64,000 nucleotides of DNA from Sphaerospermopsis kisseleviana NIES-73 (GCF_002368075.1 NZ_AP018314.1:5108747-5172746), one strand, 5' to 3'; shown: positions 28,080 to 37,325, counted from the stretch's first letter. The notes: generated by a model not told the origin, from the sequence alone. Program-made: numbers and translations.

Positions 28080-30272
28080 ATGAATATGAATAATAATTTA
28101 CATGATTTAAAAATGAAAACTGACAGCTTATTAACTAAGCTCAAAGAACTTCAACTGACAACCAAGGATTTATTTTTAAAAAAGCTCGTATTTATCGAAC
28201 AAGAGAGTATTTTACCAGGTGCTTTACTTCCTCAAGGTACGCAATATTTAGTATTTGCAAATCATCAGATTACTCCTCTTTTACCGCTTAATCCAATTCT
28301 ACTAGATTATTTTACTCCAGAAGAATTAACTAAACAGCTTAAATTTGAATTGATTGATGAAGATGATTTATCACAGGTAAGACTAATTTTAGATTTACCA
28401 AATAGTGAAACTCCTTTGTTTAAAGATTATACAATTCAAGCAGAAAATCTTATTCCTGAAGTTCCAGTTTTAGAAGTATGGCCTAATTTTCAAGCAGAGG
28501 GATGGAAAGAATATTACGGTTTTTGTTATGATGCTGAATATGGAGAAGAAACTTTTCAGGTTTGTTTTCCTAATGTAGAGGAAATTAAGCAATTTCAAGA
28601 AGGTCGAGGTAGTTATAAAATAGTTAGATGTACTCAATTTCCTAAATTTATTGAATGTAAAAATATTCAAGAACATACAATTGGTATTATTTTACTACCA
28701 ACACAAAAGAAAATAGAGCTTGCATATTCCTGGAAAATAGGTATAGATTTTAGAAGTGATTATACTAGCGTTTATGTTAATAAAGATGATAAAATTGTTG
28801 AATCTTTCAAATCAGATAATCTACATCATAAAGTTACAGATGTTTCTATAGAGACTAGGTTTCCAGTTTTATTTGAATACTTCATTCCTGAAAGTTTTAT
28901 TCCAGTAGATAAACCATTTCCCATGTCTACCGTACTAACTACTAGGGGAAGTGCAGACATAAATCAAGAACGTCCAATTTTTGATGGTAGAGTTTATATT
29001 CCTGTTCGGAATAGATATTCACAACAAGAAAGCTGGGTTAAAAAAGATTTACAATGCTCAACTAAAAATCTTAGATATATTCGGTTATTTCTTAAACACC
29101 TCATATTACACCTGACTGCAAATGCTGTTAACAACAAAGTTAAAACAATTGAATGGTGTATTTCCTATCCTCCTCAATTTTCCCGTAAAGGTAAATATAA
29201 ATATGCTCAAATGTGGCAAGATATAACCAATAATTTACAATCTAAAACAGGTGTTAAACATCTTTGCCCCAATATTAATGATAGTCAATATTTTCGATCA
29301 CAAAGTTTAGCATTTGCTCAATATTTTACTGAATATGAAGATTATGATTTAGTAAATACCACTTGTATTGATATTGGTAATGTAAATTCTAATATATCTA
29401 TCTGGCAAGATAATCAACTTATTTATCAATGTTCTCTAAATTTTGGTAAAATAGACTTATTCTCTCAGATAATAAAAACTAACCCTCAGATTTTGAAAAT
29501 ATTTGATATTGAACCTGACAACTGGATAAAATTTCCAGAATATGCTTTTTATGACCAGTTAGATATTTGGTTAAGATTAGAGTCTGCAAACTGGTTAGAA
29601 CGAAAAAGAGAGTTATTTATAAATCATCCTGAATTTCAAAAACTGATAACATTAATGTCTATTGGTTTATCTGGGGTGTATTTTTATATTGGTCAAATTC
29701 TTGCTGTTTTACACCACGAGGGTAAATACACTCTTAAAGAAATTACTCCTGTTTATATTGGTGGAATTGGTTCACGTCTTTTAAATTGGTTGTCAGAAGG
29801 TGGAGAATTTGATAGAAATTCAGAAATTAATTCTTTACTCAGTCGCATGATGAGTATAAGTTCTGGTTTTCCTGACACAGAAGAAATTACACGCATGAGT
29901 CAAAACCCTCAAGATGAAGTTGCTTGTGGTTTAGTTTTGCAAGATCAAAAATTACAAGAATTAGATATAAATTTAAACACTATTGATAAATATGAGATTA
30001 CTAATTTAACTCAGTTACAGCTATTTTTTGATACTTTCCATGATAGTTTAGATGATTTAAGAATTGAAGATATTAAAGCAATAGAAGGTTATAACTTTAA
30101 TAAACCAGAGTATGAATATAATCAAAAATTATGGAGAGCTACAGAAAGAGAACTAAGAAACCTTTTAAATTCTCAAAAAGGTGATATTGAAAATATCCAA
30201 CCAGAACCACATTTTATTGTAGAATTAAAAGCATTAGTTAGAGTATTATATAAGGAGATAGATAATCTATGA
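28080..30272 (+). CDS. Degenerate Hsp70/actin-like paralogue
   Basis: 730 residues, homologous over nearly the whole length to residues ~345-1090 of the protein at 22235 (shared words include ESILPGALLPQGTQYLVF, FPVLFEYFIPESFIPV and NSEINSLLSRMMS). It lacks the ~330-residue N-terminal module. The phosphate-1 motif reads IDFRSD (residues 222-227) instead of VDFGTS, and phosphate-2 reads IDIGNVNSN (430-438) instead of IDMGGATSD; the adenosine motif VYIGGIGSRLLNWL is kept. ATP hydrolysis is therefore doubtful, while the fold is preserved and the frame intact. It overlaps the next gene by 4 bases. Confidence 0.78.
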   Translation: MNMNNNLHDLKMKTDSLLTKLKELQLTTKDLFLKKLVFIEQESILPGALLPQGTQYLVFANHQITPLLPLNPILLDYFTPEELTKQLKFELIDEDDLSQVRLILDLPNSETPLFKDYTIQAENLIPEVPVLEVWPNFQAEGWKEYYGFCYDAEYGEETFQVCFPNVEEIKQFQEGRGSYKIVRCTQFPKFIECKNIQEHTIGIILLPTQKKIELAYSWKIGIDFRSDYTSVYVNKDDKIVESFKSDNLHHKVTDVSIETRFPVLFEYFIPESFIPVDKPFPMSTVLTTRGSADINQERPIFDGRVYIPVRNRYSQQESWVKKDLQCSTKNLRYIRLFLKHLILHLTANAVNNKVKTIEWCISYPPQFSRKGKYKYAQMWQDITNNLQSKTGVKHLCPNINDSQYFRSQSLAFAQYFTEYEDYDLVNTTCIDIGNVNSNISIWQDNQLIYQCSLNFGKIDLFSQIIKTNPQILKIFDIEPDNWIKFPEYAFYDQLDIWLRLESANWLERKRELFINHPEFQKLITLMSIGLSGVYFYIGQILAVLHHEGKYTLKEITPVYIGGIGSRLLNWLSEGGEFDRNSEINSLLSRMMSISSGFPDTEEITRMSQNPQDEVACGLVLQDQKLQELDINLNTIDKYEITNLTQLQLFFDTFHDSLDDLRIEDIKAIEGYNFNKPEYEYNQKLWRATERELRNLLNSQKGDIENIQPEPHFIVELKALVRVLYKEIDNL

Positions 30273-31333
30273 CATCCAATTTTCAAGATGATTTAATTCG
30301 TAGAATTAAACAACTAGAGCAAATTATTGAACAAAACCTGACACCGCGAATCACTAGTATAGAAAATTACCTATCTACACTTACTGAAAAAGTCCAAACT
30401 GGTTCAGTTATCGTCACAGGTGCTTTTACAACGGAAAAAATCACACCCCTAAATATATCTGAATTAGAATTAATAGAAGTTTATAATAACGTTCCCAAAG
30501 TTTTATTAAAAAACTCAATTATTGCCGAATTAACAGCTAAAAGTTATCGAGAAGATAACCAAAATCAACCTGTTTTATTAGAAAAAGATGAAAATGGTAA
30601 ATATTGGATAATAGTATCTAATCAAAATAATATCTTTCTCTTACCTAGCATTAACATTAAATTGCATATTCATAAACTAAAAACTGTAGAAAAATTATTT
30701 GATTTTCGTGGTATTACTCCCACAGTAGATACTCATTTTCTATTAATTAAACCTGCTAGAGTATCCAGTTTACCTAGTGGTAAGGAATGGAAGTTATTAG
30801 AAAAGGGAATTTTAGAATTTACTAATGATATTTCTGGTGTTTCATTTAGATCATATTTAGATATAGATGAGCAAGAAAATAAAGTTAAAAATAATTTAGA
30901 AAAAAATAATTTAGAACTTGAAAAAATCAACAATGAACTAGATGAATTAAAATTACACTTGCAGCAGTTACAAGAGGTAAATAAAAATTTACCATCACAA
31001 TTAAACGCAGAAATAAACATACCAGAAATTAAAGATAATCAGGCAAATACTAACCTAGAAATCCTGAAAATCAATAAACAATTAAATGAATTGAAATTGG
31101 AATTAAAAAGCGAATTTGATAAAATTTCAAAATCACAAATTCAAAATATATCAAAAGATGCTATTTATGAACAATTGGATAATTTTAAATCAATGTTAGA
31201 AAAAATGCAGGAAGAACGCAACAACTTAGAAACTCAAATAGGAAAAATTGCAGTTCTTAGAGATTATGTTTATCTACAAATAGATTTAATTAAGGTGCGG
31301 TTAGAATCTTTGGAAAATAAACAGGATAATTGA
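30269..31333 (+). CDS. Coiled-coil protein with internal shared domain
   Basis: 354 residues; the start overlaps the stop of the preceding gene (ATGA), with AAGGAG upstream. A short N-terminal helix (LIRRIKQLEQIIEQNLTPRI) leads to the shared domain at about 101-187 (YWIIVSNQNNIFLLP, LFDFRGI, FLLIKPARV, WKLLEKGILEF). The rest is strongly heptad-like coiled coil (LELEKINNELDELKLHLQQL). Here the domain is central, not terminal. Coupling suggests this protein acts together with the degenerate ATPase. Confidence 0.75.
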   Translation: MTSNFQDDLIRRIKQLEQIIEQNLTPRITSIENYLSTLTEKVQTGSVIVTGAFTTEKITPLNISELELIEVYNNVPKVLLKNSIIAELTAKSYREDNQNQPVLLEKDENGKYWIIVSNQNNIFLLPSINIKLHIHKLKTVEKLFDFRGITPTVDTHFLLIKPARVSSLPSGKEWKLLEKGILEFTNDISGVSFRSYLDIDEQENKVKNNLEKNNLELEKINNELDELKLHLQQLQEVNKNLPSQLNAEINIPEIKDNQANTNLEILKINKQLNELKLELKSEFDKISKSQIQNISKDAIYEQLDNFKSMLEKMQEERNNLETQIGKIAVLRDYVYLQIDLIKVRLESLENKQDN

Positions 31334-31377
31334 GGATGTTGAATTTGATGAGTATTCATTAACTATAAAAAGGGCGG

Positions 31378-31457
31378 GCAAGACTTGTACTGAGCGACCT
31401 GTACTGAGCGCAGTCGAAGTAAGTCGAAGTGCGGAGTCGAACTATGTCGAAGTATGC
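31378..31457. repeat. Dispersed repeat, second copy
   Basis: Contains GACTTGTACTGAGCG, CTGAGCGCAGTCGAAGT and GAACTATGTCGAAGTA, the same words as at 1322-1402. It lies between the convergent ends of the coiled-coil gene and the HlyD-type gene. Confidence 0.6.
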
Positions 31458-31492
31458 CCACCCCACAAGATTTTGCAAATATTTAATAATAA

Positions 31493-32989
31493 TTACCTCA
31501 CAGAAAAAGCCTCACTAAATCTGCGGGTAATTGGCTCAACAATAAAGGTTAAAATCGACTTCTTCCGCGTCACAATCTCCGCATTTGCCACCATCCCCGG
31601 CGTAAATTCCACCTCTTTACCCCGCACAGTCACGGAATGCTTACTTAACTTAATTCTCGTCGGAAAAACCAAACCTAATTTTTCATCAACCACCGCATTC
31701 GGACTAATTTGTAAAACTTCCCCATCAACTACACCAAATTCTTGAAAGGGAAAAGTTGCTAATTTCACCTTTGCTTTCATTCCCTGACGAATAAAACCAA
31801 TATCCCGGTTTAAAACTTTTACCTCTAACAGCATTTCTTCCCCTTCGGGTAAAATTGACAGCAATTCTTCCCCAGACTGTACAGGTCCTTTGGTAGCTTT
31901 GACTTTATAAATTGTTCCCGCTACTGGTGCTTTAATTGTTTCTCCATCTTTTTCTTGTTTCGCTTGTTCTAATTGTCCTGCAACATTGGCTAATTCTTCT
32001 TTACGTCTATTTATTTGCGTTAAAATTTCACTTTTTCTTTCTGATGCTAATCTTAAACCTTGATTTTTGGCTGCTTGATAAGCTTGTTCAGCTTGGTTAA
32101 TTTCTTGTTTTTGAGCAGCAATATCTTTTCCTAAAGATGCTACTTTATCCTGTGTTTCTGTAACTCTATTTTTGGCATTAGTTACTTCATTCGTGGCTCT
32201 AATAATATCAGTATTTGCTCGATTTAATCTTTCCTGGGCTTCTAAATAATCAACTCTGGGAACAGCACCAGGATTTAATAAGGTTCTCAAATTTTCTTCT
32301 CGTTGTTGGGCAATTTTTAAACTTTCTTCTAGTTTAGCACGGATATTTTCTGCATTCACTAAATTAGTTTGAGCATTAATCACACTGGTTTTAGCATTAG
32401 CTAAATTTTCTTCTAACCGAGTTAATCTAATTTTCGCTTGTTTGATAATTGAAAGTTGGCGTTCTGCTTCTGCTTCTGCTGCTGCTTGTCTAGCTTTATA
32501 ATCTAATAACCGGGAATTTAATAACTCATCTTGTAATTTTGTTCCCGCAGTATTTCCTCCGGTTCTTTCAGCTTGTAATCTTTGTAAATCTTCTTCAATT
32601 AATTTACTTGATTTCGCTAATCTGTTAACATCGGTTTGTTGTAAATTGGGGTCACGTTCAATTAATATTTGATCTTTAGTTACGCGATCGCCCTCATTAA
32701 CTTTCACCGCTACAATAGATCCATTACCTAAAGATGTCACCGGTCTCACTTGAGTAGAAGCAATTAATTCTCCCGGTGCTGTCGCTACTTCATCAATTTC
32801 TGAAAAATGCGCCCAGGAAATAGTACCAAAGACAATAACACTAATAGTTCCCGCTAATAATCTTGTATAAAGTGGTGGTAATTCCTGTACAGCTTTACCC
32901 AATTCATAGGATAATTGTTCCTCTGGTTTAGCAAAATTTTCTTTTGTTTGACGTGCTTGAACAGGATTTGCAGATAGGGAATATTTCAT
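31493..32989 (-). CDS. HlyD-family membrane fusion (periplasmic adaptor) protein
   Basis: About 498 residues from ATG 32989. One membrane helix near the N-terminus (LLAGTISVIVFGTISWAHF) is followed by a biotinyl-lipoyl-like half motif (GNGSIVAVKVNEGDRVTKDQIL), a long coiled-coil hairpin rich in Ala/Gln/Glu, then the second half (GETIKAPVAGTIYKV) and a beta-barrel domain (MLLEVKVLNRDIGFIRQGM). Such adaptors link an inner-membrane ABC transporter to an outer-membrane channel for type I secretion or export. The frame continues 24 codons upstream, but only as NYQLPIT-type translation of an STRR, so I reject that part. No transporter gene is adjacent. Confidence 0.88.
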   Translation of the reverse strand: MKYSLSANPVQARQTKENFAKPEEQLSYELGKAVQELPPLYTRLLAGTISVIVFGTISWAHFSEIDEVATAPGELIASTQVRPVTSLGNGSIVAVKVNEGDRVTKDQILIERDPNLQQTDVNRLAKSSKLIEEDLQRLQAERTGGNTAGTKLQDELLNSRLLDYKARQAAAEAEAERQLSIIKQAKIRLTRLEENLANAKTSVINAQTNLVNAENIRAKLEESLKIAQQREENLRTLLNPGAVPRVDYLEAQERLNRANTDIIRATNEVTNAKNRVTETQDKVASLGKDIAAQKQEINQAEQAYQAAKNQGLRLASERKSEILTQINRRKEELANVAGQLEQAKQEKDGETIKAPVAGTIYKVKATKGPVQSGEELLSILPEGEEMLLEVKVLNRDIGFIRQGMKAKVKLATFPFQEFGVVDGEVLQISPNAVVDEKLGLVFPTRIKLSKHSVTVRGKEVEFTPGMVANAEIVTRKKSILTFIVEPITRRFSEAFSVR

Positions 32990-32991
32990 AT

Positions 32992-33140
32992 ATTTGGTAA
33001 TTGGTAATTGGTAATTGGTAATGGTTAATTGGTAATTGGTAATTGGTAATTGGTAATACAATTTTGGATTTTGGATTTTGGATTGTTTTTGTCAATTCCA
33101 ATCTAAAATCTAAAATCTAAAATTTTCTTCCCCAGTCACC
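32992..33140. repeat. STRR cluster upstream of the HlyD gene
   Basis: About eight GGTAATT units (32995-33056), then TTTTGGAT units and a CTAAAAT array (33061-33125), then CAGTCACC/CAATCACC. The arrangement resembles that between atpA and atpG. Confidence 0.85.
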
Positions 33141-33151
33141 AATCACCAAAA

Positions 33152-34003
33152 TTAAATTGCTAAATAACGCCCCAAAAAGTTTTCTAAAGTTTCCAATTGC
33201 AAGTTATAAATCCTTTCTAAATTGGCAATTTCTTCCGATGTACAGTAAAATTCATTAGCTAATAAAGTGCGAAAAGTTCCTAAACCTGTTTGTGTTGAAG
33301 CGTCAAATAAACCTAATACTCCCCGTAAACCATCAACCGCAAATAAAGGAACATTAATGATGATTGGTTGTTTGTTAAAGATGCGACTAAAAATTTTGGG
33401 AATGTCCTCACGCAATAAAATTTTAGGTCCTCCTAATGGTAAAATTTGATTACGAGCCTCAGCAACGGTTAAAGAATCTACGACTATTTTGGTTAAGTCA
33501 TCGGTACTAATAATAGATGTGCGATTTTTGGGATCACCGATGAGCAAATATAAATCAGTTTCTCTAAACCATTCCGCTAAAGGTAGCAGGTTTGATGCTA
33601 AACCAGATGGGCGTAAAATAGTGTAATTTAGGCCACTACTTTGCAGATATTTTTCTACTGCGCGTTTAGCTTTGAAAATGGGAGCATCTTCATATCCTCT
33701 TTCAGCACCTAAAACGGATATCAAGACAAAATGCTCAACAGTTAGTAATTTTATGGACAAATATCCTCAAGCTACTTTGACCAGTATTACCCGGAATGGG
33801 TAGATATATTTCACACCTTGACAGGCTTTTTTGATATCCTGTTCTCTCCGCAAATCACCAATAAATATATCAGAAACCCGGTGTTCTAACTCACTATAAT
33901 GGGATGTGAGACGAACAAAAGACCGTACAGACTTCTGTTGTTGACGTAACAACCGCACGACACGGCGGCCAATATCTCCCGTTGCTCCAGTTACTAGAAT
34001 CAT
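33152..34003 (-). pseudogene. NmrA-like NAD(P)-binding protein, broken
   Basis: Two frames make up one short-chain-dehydrogenase/NmrA-type protein. The 5' part (34003-33767) has MILVTGATGDIGRRVVRLL, the Rossmann loop, and runs to ACQGVKYIYPF. The 3' part (33760-33152) resumes at VEHFVLISVLGAERGYEDAP, then KAKRAVEKYLQSSGLNYTIL and RPSGLASNL. The segment that should lie between (about 25-30 residues) is missing and the frames do not match, so a deletion plus frameshift has inactivated it. Sequence on both sides is otherwise well kept, which suggests a recent event or a sequencing error. Confidence 0.72.
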
Positions 34004-34142
34004 AACTTTTGGATTTGAGTATGGGGCTTTATGTAGTTAAGTTTAATCACTATTTTTAAATCAGCAAATTGCTAAAATCCGAAATTTTACAATTTTTGTT
34101 TAAAATAATAATGTTGGGATTAGTTGGGATTTAGTAAAACTG

Positions 34143-34637
34143 ATGCAAATACCAGAAACAAACCCAAAGCTGAAAATACCTGTATCCAGTCTCTATGTTA
34201 GTGACTTTTATGCTTGGACACAGGAACAAGCTGATTTACTCCGCAACCATCAATGGCATAAAATTGATTGGCAAAATTTAATTGAGGAAGTTGAATCCTT
34301 GGGAAAACAGCAACGTCAAGAACTGCGAAATCGTTTAAGTATTTTAATAGGACATTTATTAAAATGGCAGTTTCAACAACAACGCCGCAGTCGTAGTTGG
34401 TTAGCAACCCTTCGCATTCAACGCTTAGATACTATTGAATTACTTGAGGAAAATCCGAGTTTAAAATCCTATCTTGAGGAGGCACTTGGTAAAGCTTATT
34501 TGAAAGGTGTGGAATTAGCTGTTAAAGAAACTGATTTACCTCGTAGCAATTTTTCTGCTACTTGTCCTTATAGTTTGACGGAAATTTTAGATGATGGTTT
34601 TTATCCTGGTGAAGCTAGTGAGTTAGTCAATGAGTGA
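34143..34637 (+). CDS. DUF29 family protein
   Basis: 164 residues with the DUF29 pattern: LYVSDFYAWTQEQADLLRN, IDWQNLIEEVESLGKQQR, LLKWQFQQQRRSRSW and a C-terminal helix with AYLKGVELAVKET, ending CPYSLTEILDDGFYPG. DUF29 proteins are abundant in cyanobacteria and of unknown function. A second, diverged copy is at 44961. No partner gene is adjacent. Confidence 0.85.
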   Translation: MQIPETNPKLKIPVSSLYVSDFYAWTQEQADLLRNHQWHKIDWQNLIEEVESLGKQQRQELRNRLSILIGHLLKWQFQQQRRSRSWLATLRIQRLDTIELLEENPSLKSYLEEALGKAYLKGVELAVKETDLPRSNFSATCPYSLTEILDDGFYPGEASELVNE

Positions 34638-34959
34638 GAATGTAAAAAGTAAGTTGCTAGTTAGGGAAAATGTCAGAATCAGGATGTCCAGGATGTGAGG
34701 ATTAACAGGATAAAAATAGCAGGTTGTCACCAATTACCCATTACCATTCTTAACTAGATAACTGGCAAATTAGACATCTCGTGAAAATTATCGTAGGGAC
34801 AATTCATGAATTTTCCCTACAATGGTTTCAGATTATGCAGATTTAATTACTACCAGATGTCTATTAGTGATATACTGCGGATTCTTCATTGCATTGGAAA
34901 TTCTCCACAAGGGTTTCAAAGTCCACACATTTAATTTTTAAATTTTTAGAGATATATAA
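34638..34959. other. Gap with MITE-A copy
   Basis: No gene. Contains the family A element (34771-34863) and an AGGATGTCCAGGATGTGAGGATT stretch of the kind common between cyanobacterial genes. Confidence 0.5.
34771..34863. mobile_element. MITE-like element, family A copy 2
   Basis: 93 bases with ends TAGACATCTC and CAGATGTCTA and the centre GTAGGGACAATTCATGAA, then TTCCCTAC (one half of the palindrome has mutated). Same layout as 18329-18420, including GGTTTCAG and ATTTAATT on the right side. Confidence 0.7.
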
Positions 34960-35595
34960 TTAAGTAGGTTCGATGGTAATGATTATAGTGCCATCTATAC
35001 TTACGTGAATCACAACCCTATGATCTAAACTCATAAAAGCTTGAGTGACCACTCCCGTCACCAAACCAAAAACAGCACCACCTATTGTACCGGGAATAAC
35101 CCCAATTCCCCCAAAAAAAGTACCAATTACTGCTCCTGAAGAAGCTCCAAATAATGTAGATGCTATGATAATTAGTTGTTCATATTTTATCTTAGCTGGT
35201 AATTCTCCTAGTGATGCAATTCCAGCCATTGGAATTGGATAGCCTGAACTAACTGCAGAAACTGCACCTGCAACAACAGGATAATTTTCTAGTTTAGTTT
35301 CATGAATTTCAATTATTTTCTTCAGATGGTCTGGAAAATCATTATAACTTTTGTATTTTGTAGTAATTTTTATTCTTTCTTTCGACTTCAAATTTTCTGC
35401 TAGTTCTCGGTAAAATCCAACATTATCAGAAAACTCCATTATTCTGGTTTCATTTATATTAGGGGTTGCAGCCAGTACAGGAAAATTACTAGAAAATAAA
35501 GGAGTTGCCTGAGCGTTACCAACAAACAGTAAAGATTGAATGGTAAACAATATCATCACAATACAATTTATCAGGTAATGAAATTTTGTTCTCAT
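34960..35595 (-). CDS. Secreted or membrane protein with glycine-zipper-like region
   Basis: 211 residues. An N-terminal signal (IVMILFTIQSLLFVGNAQA) is followed by a polar region and then a Gly/Ala-rich stretch (GASSGAVIGTFFGGIGVIPG and TIGGAVFGLVTGVVTQAF) that resembles glycine-zipper membrane segments. It ends with a beta-like IHVSIDGTIIITIEPT. No known family recognised. It sits alone on the minus strand. Confidence 0.6.
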   Translation of the reverse strand: MRTKFHYLINCIVMILFTIQSLLFVGNAQATPLFSSNFPVLAATPNINETRIMEFSDNVGFYRELAENLKSKERIKITTKYKSYNDFPDHLKKIIEIHETKLENYPVVAGAVSAVSSGYPIPMAGIASLGELPAKIKYEQLIIIASTLFGASSGAVIGTFFGGIGVIPGTIGGAVFGLVTGVVTQAFMSLDHRVVIHVSIDGTIIITIEPT

Positions 35596-35678
35596 CTATT
35601 TATTTCCTTCATGTACTCTATGTTTCCTAAAAAATTATAGTCAATATTCCCATTTATAGGGAATATAATTATACCCAA

Positions 35679-36461
35679 CTAAAATTCCACCACCACCGGC
35701 GTATGATCACTAGGTTTTTCTAACTTCCTGGGTGCAATATCAATAATACAACTTTGAGCGCGTTCATAAAGCACAGGTGTTAAATAATGATGGTCTATTC
35801 TCCAACCTAAATTTCTTTTAAAAGCCGCCGTCCGATAATCCCACCAACTATAATTTCCCCCCTCTTGATTAAACTTTCTCAAAGCATCCGCAAAACCCAA
35901 ATCAAGCACATCTTTTAAAGCTTGGCGTTCTGGGATAGATGCCATAATGTGATTTTCTATTTTTACTTTGTCATTAATATCTATATCTTCCAAGGCAATA
36001 TTAAAATCACCACACATAGAAATAGCCGGATTTGATAATAGTAATTGCTGCAAATATTTCCGTAATACTGTTAACCAACGCAGTTTATATTCATATTTTT
36101 CACTTCCCACCGATGAACCATTAGGAACGTAAAGATTAACAATTCTTACACCATCAATTACACCACTAATTACCCGCTTTTGCTCATCCCAAACTGGATC
36201 TAAATCTGTTAACACTGAACAGAAACCCATACTCACATCTTCCAAAGGTTGACGGCTAATCAGTGCCACTCCGTTATAAGCTTTCTGTCCGTAAATATAA
36301 AGATGATAACCTAAGTTTTCAAAAGAATTTAAGGGAAAATCCTGATCTACAACCTTCGTTTCCTGCAAACACAAAACATCAACAGGATTTTCACTTAACC
36401 AGTTGATCACCTGTTCTAAACGAGTCCGAATTGAATTGACATTCCAAGTAGCGATTTTCAT
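35679..36461 (-). CDS. xth: Exodeoxyribonuclease III
   Basis: AP endonuclease / 3'-5' exonuclease of base-excision repair. The 260-residue product starts MKIATWNVNSIRTRLEQV, has VLCLQETKV with the metal-binding Glu, RIVNLYVPNGSSVGSEKY, MCGDFNIALEDID, WRIDHHYLTP, and ends KPSDHTPVVVEF with the terminal Asp-His pair. Complete and of standard length. Confidence 0.95.
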   Translation of the reverse strand: MKIATWNVNSIRTRLEQVINWLSENPVDVLCLQETKVVDQDFPLNSFENLGYHLYIYGQKAYNGVALISRQPLEDVSMGFCSVLTDLDPVWDEQKRVISGVIDGVRIVNLYVPNGSSVGSEKYEYKLRWLTVLRKYLQQLLLSNPAISMCGDFNIALEDIDINDKVKIENHIMASIPERQALKDVLDLGFADALRKFNQEGGNYSWWDYRTAAFKRNLGWRIDHHYLTPVLYERAQSCIIDIAPRKLEKPSDHTPVVVEF

Positions 36462-37130
36462 GAGTTACTTATCAGTAGGATAGTAAATAAAGAAATATAG
36501 AATATGTAAATTTTTTGTAATCATTTTTGATTGTGGATTTTTTTGTTCAACCTCCCATTCACTTAAAAATAAGCTATAAGTAATTGATCCCTGCTGTAAA
36601 TGCGTATTCGCAAATACAAAATAGGCAAAATTGTAAGTTAGGCTACAGAAAATTATAAATGATTATGATCCCCCAGATAGATGAAAATATAAAGTACTTG
36701 CTTGTAAACTAATAAAGACGTTAATTGTTAGCACTTGCTACGACTGTGATATTACATTTGTGAGTGAGTTGATAATACAGTTAACCGAGAATACGCTTTT
36801 CTAATAGTCAGTCAGAAAAGTTAACTTAAATGGAAGAAAAGTAAGCATAAATGCTTTTACCTCATAAAATAATTTCAGGATTGGTAGCAGGTGATGTCAA
36901 CTCAATAAATCAATATAAATCAATATATATGATGTTGACACTCTTTGTAGACCAAACCAAGAATCGCAAGATATAGCATATTAGCTCAATTTTCACCAGA
37001 AAATATCCCAAAATATGCAAATTCTGTCACCAAGCGGAGAGGTTGGAACTTTCACAGATACATCCATTTAGGTGTAATCAAAATTTTTTTGCTCGATTAC
37101 AACAACAAACTTTTTTAGGAGGACATTGGT
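36462..37130. other. 669-base gap ahead of the small zinc-ribbon gene
   Basis: No open frame worth reporting on either strand. AT-rich, no STRR. The last bases carry a perfect AGGAGG ribosome site (37117-37122) for the following gene, so a long leader or a small RNA gene is possible, but I see no specific structure. Confidence 0.4.
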
Positions 37131-37325
37131 ATGAGTAATAGAGCCAACACTTGCCCATGCTGCGGTGGATCAATCCTACGTCATGTCCGTCATGGTGAAC
37201 TATATTGGTTTTGCCTTTCGTGCCGACAAGAAGTACCACTGTTAACTATCAGTCGCTTATCAAATCATTTAGAAACCCGTAACACAGGAGTAGTTACTCC
37301 GTCTGCTGTTAACTCAGTAGAGTAA
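37131..37325 (+). CDS. Small zinc-ribbon protein
   Basis: 64 residues: CPCCGGS near the N-terminus and WFCLSCRQEVP 20 residues later form a four-Cys zinc ribbon, followed by a polar C-terminal half. A perfect AGGAGG lies 8 bases before the ATG, supporting real and strong translation. The function is not known to me; size and single domain suggest a regulator or adaptor. It is preceded by an unusually long gene-free stretch. Confidence 0.75.
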   Translation: MSNRANTCPCCGGSILRHVRHGELYWFCLSCRQEVPLLTISRLSNHLETRNTGVVTPSAVNSVE

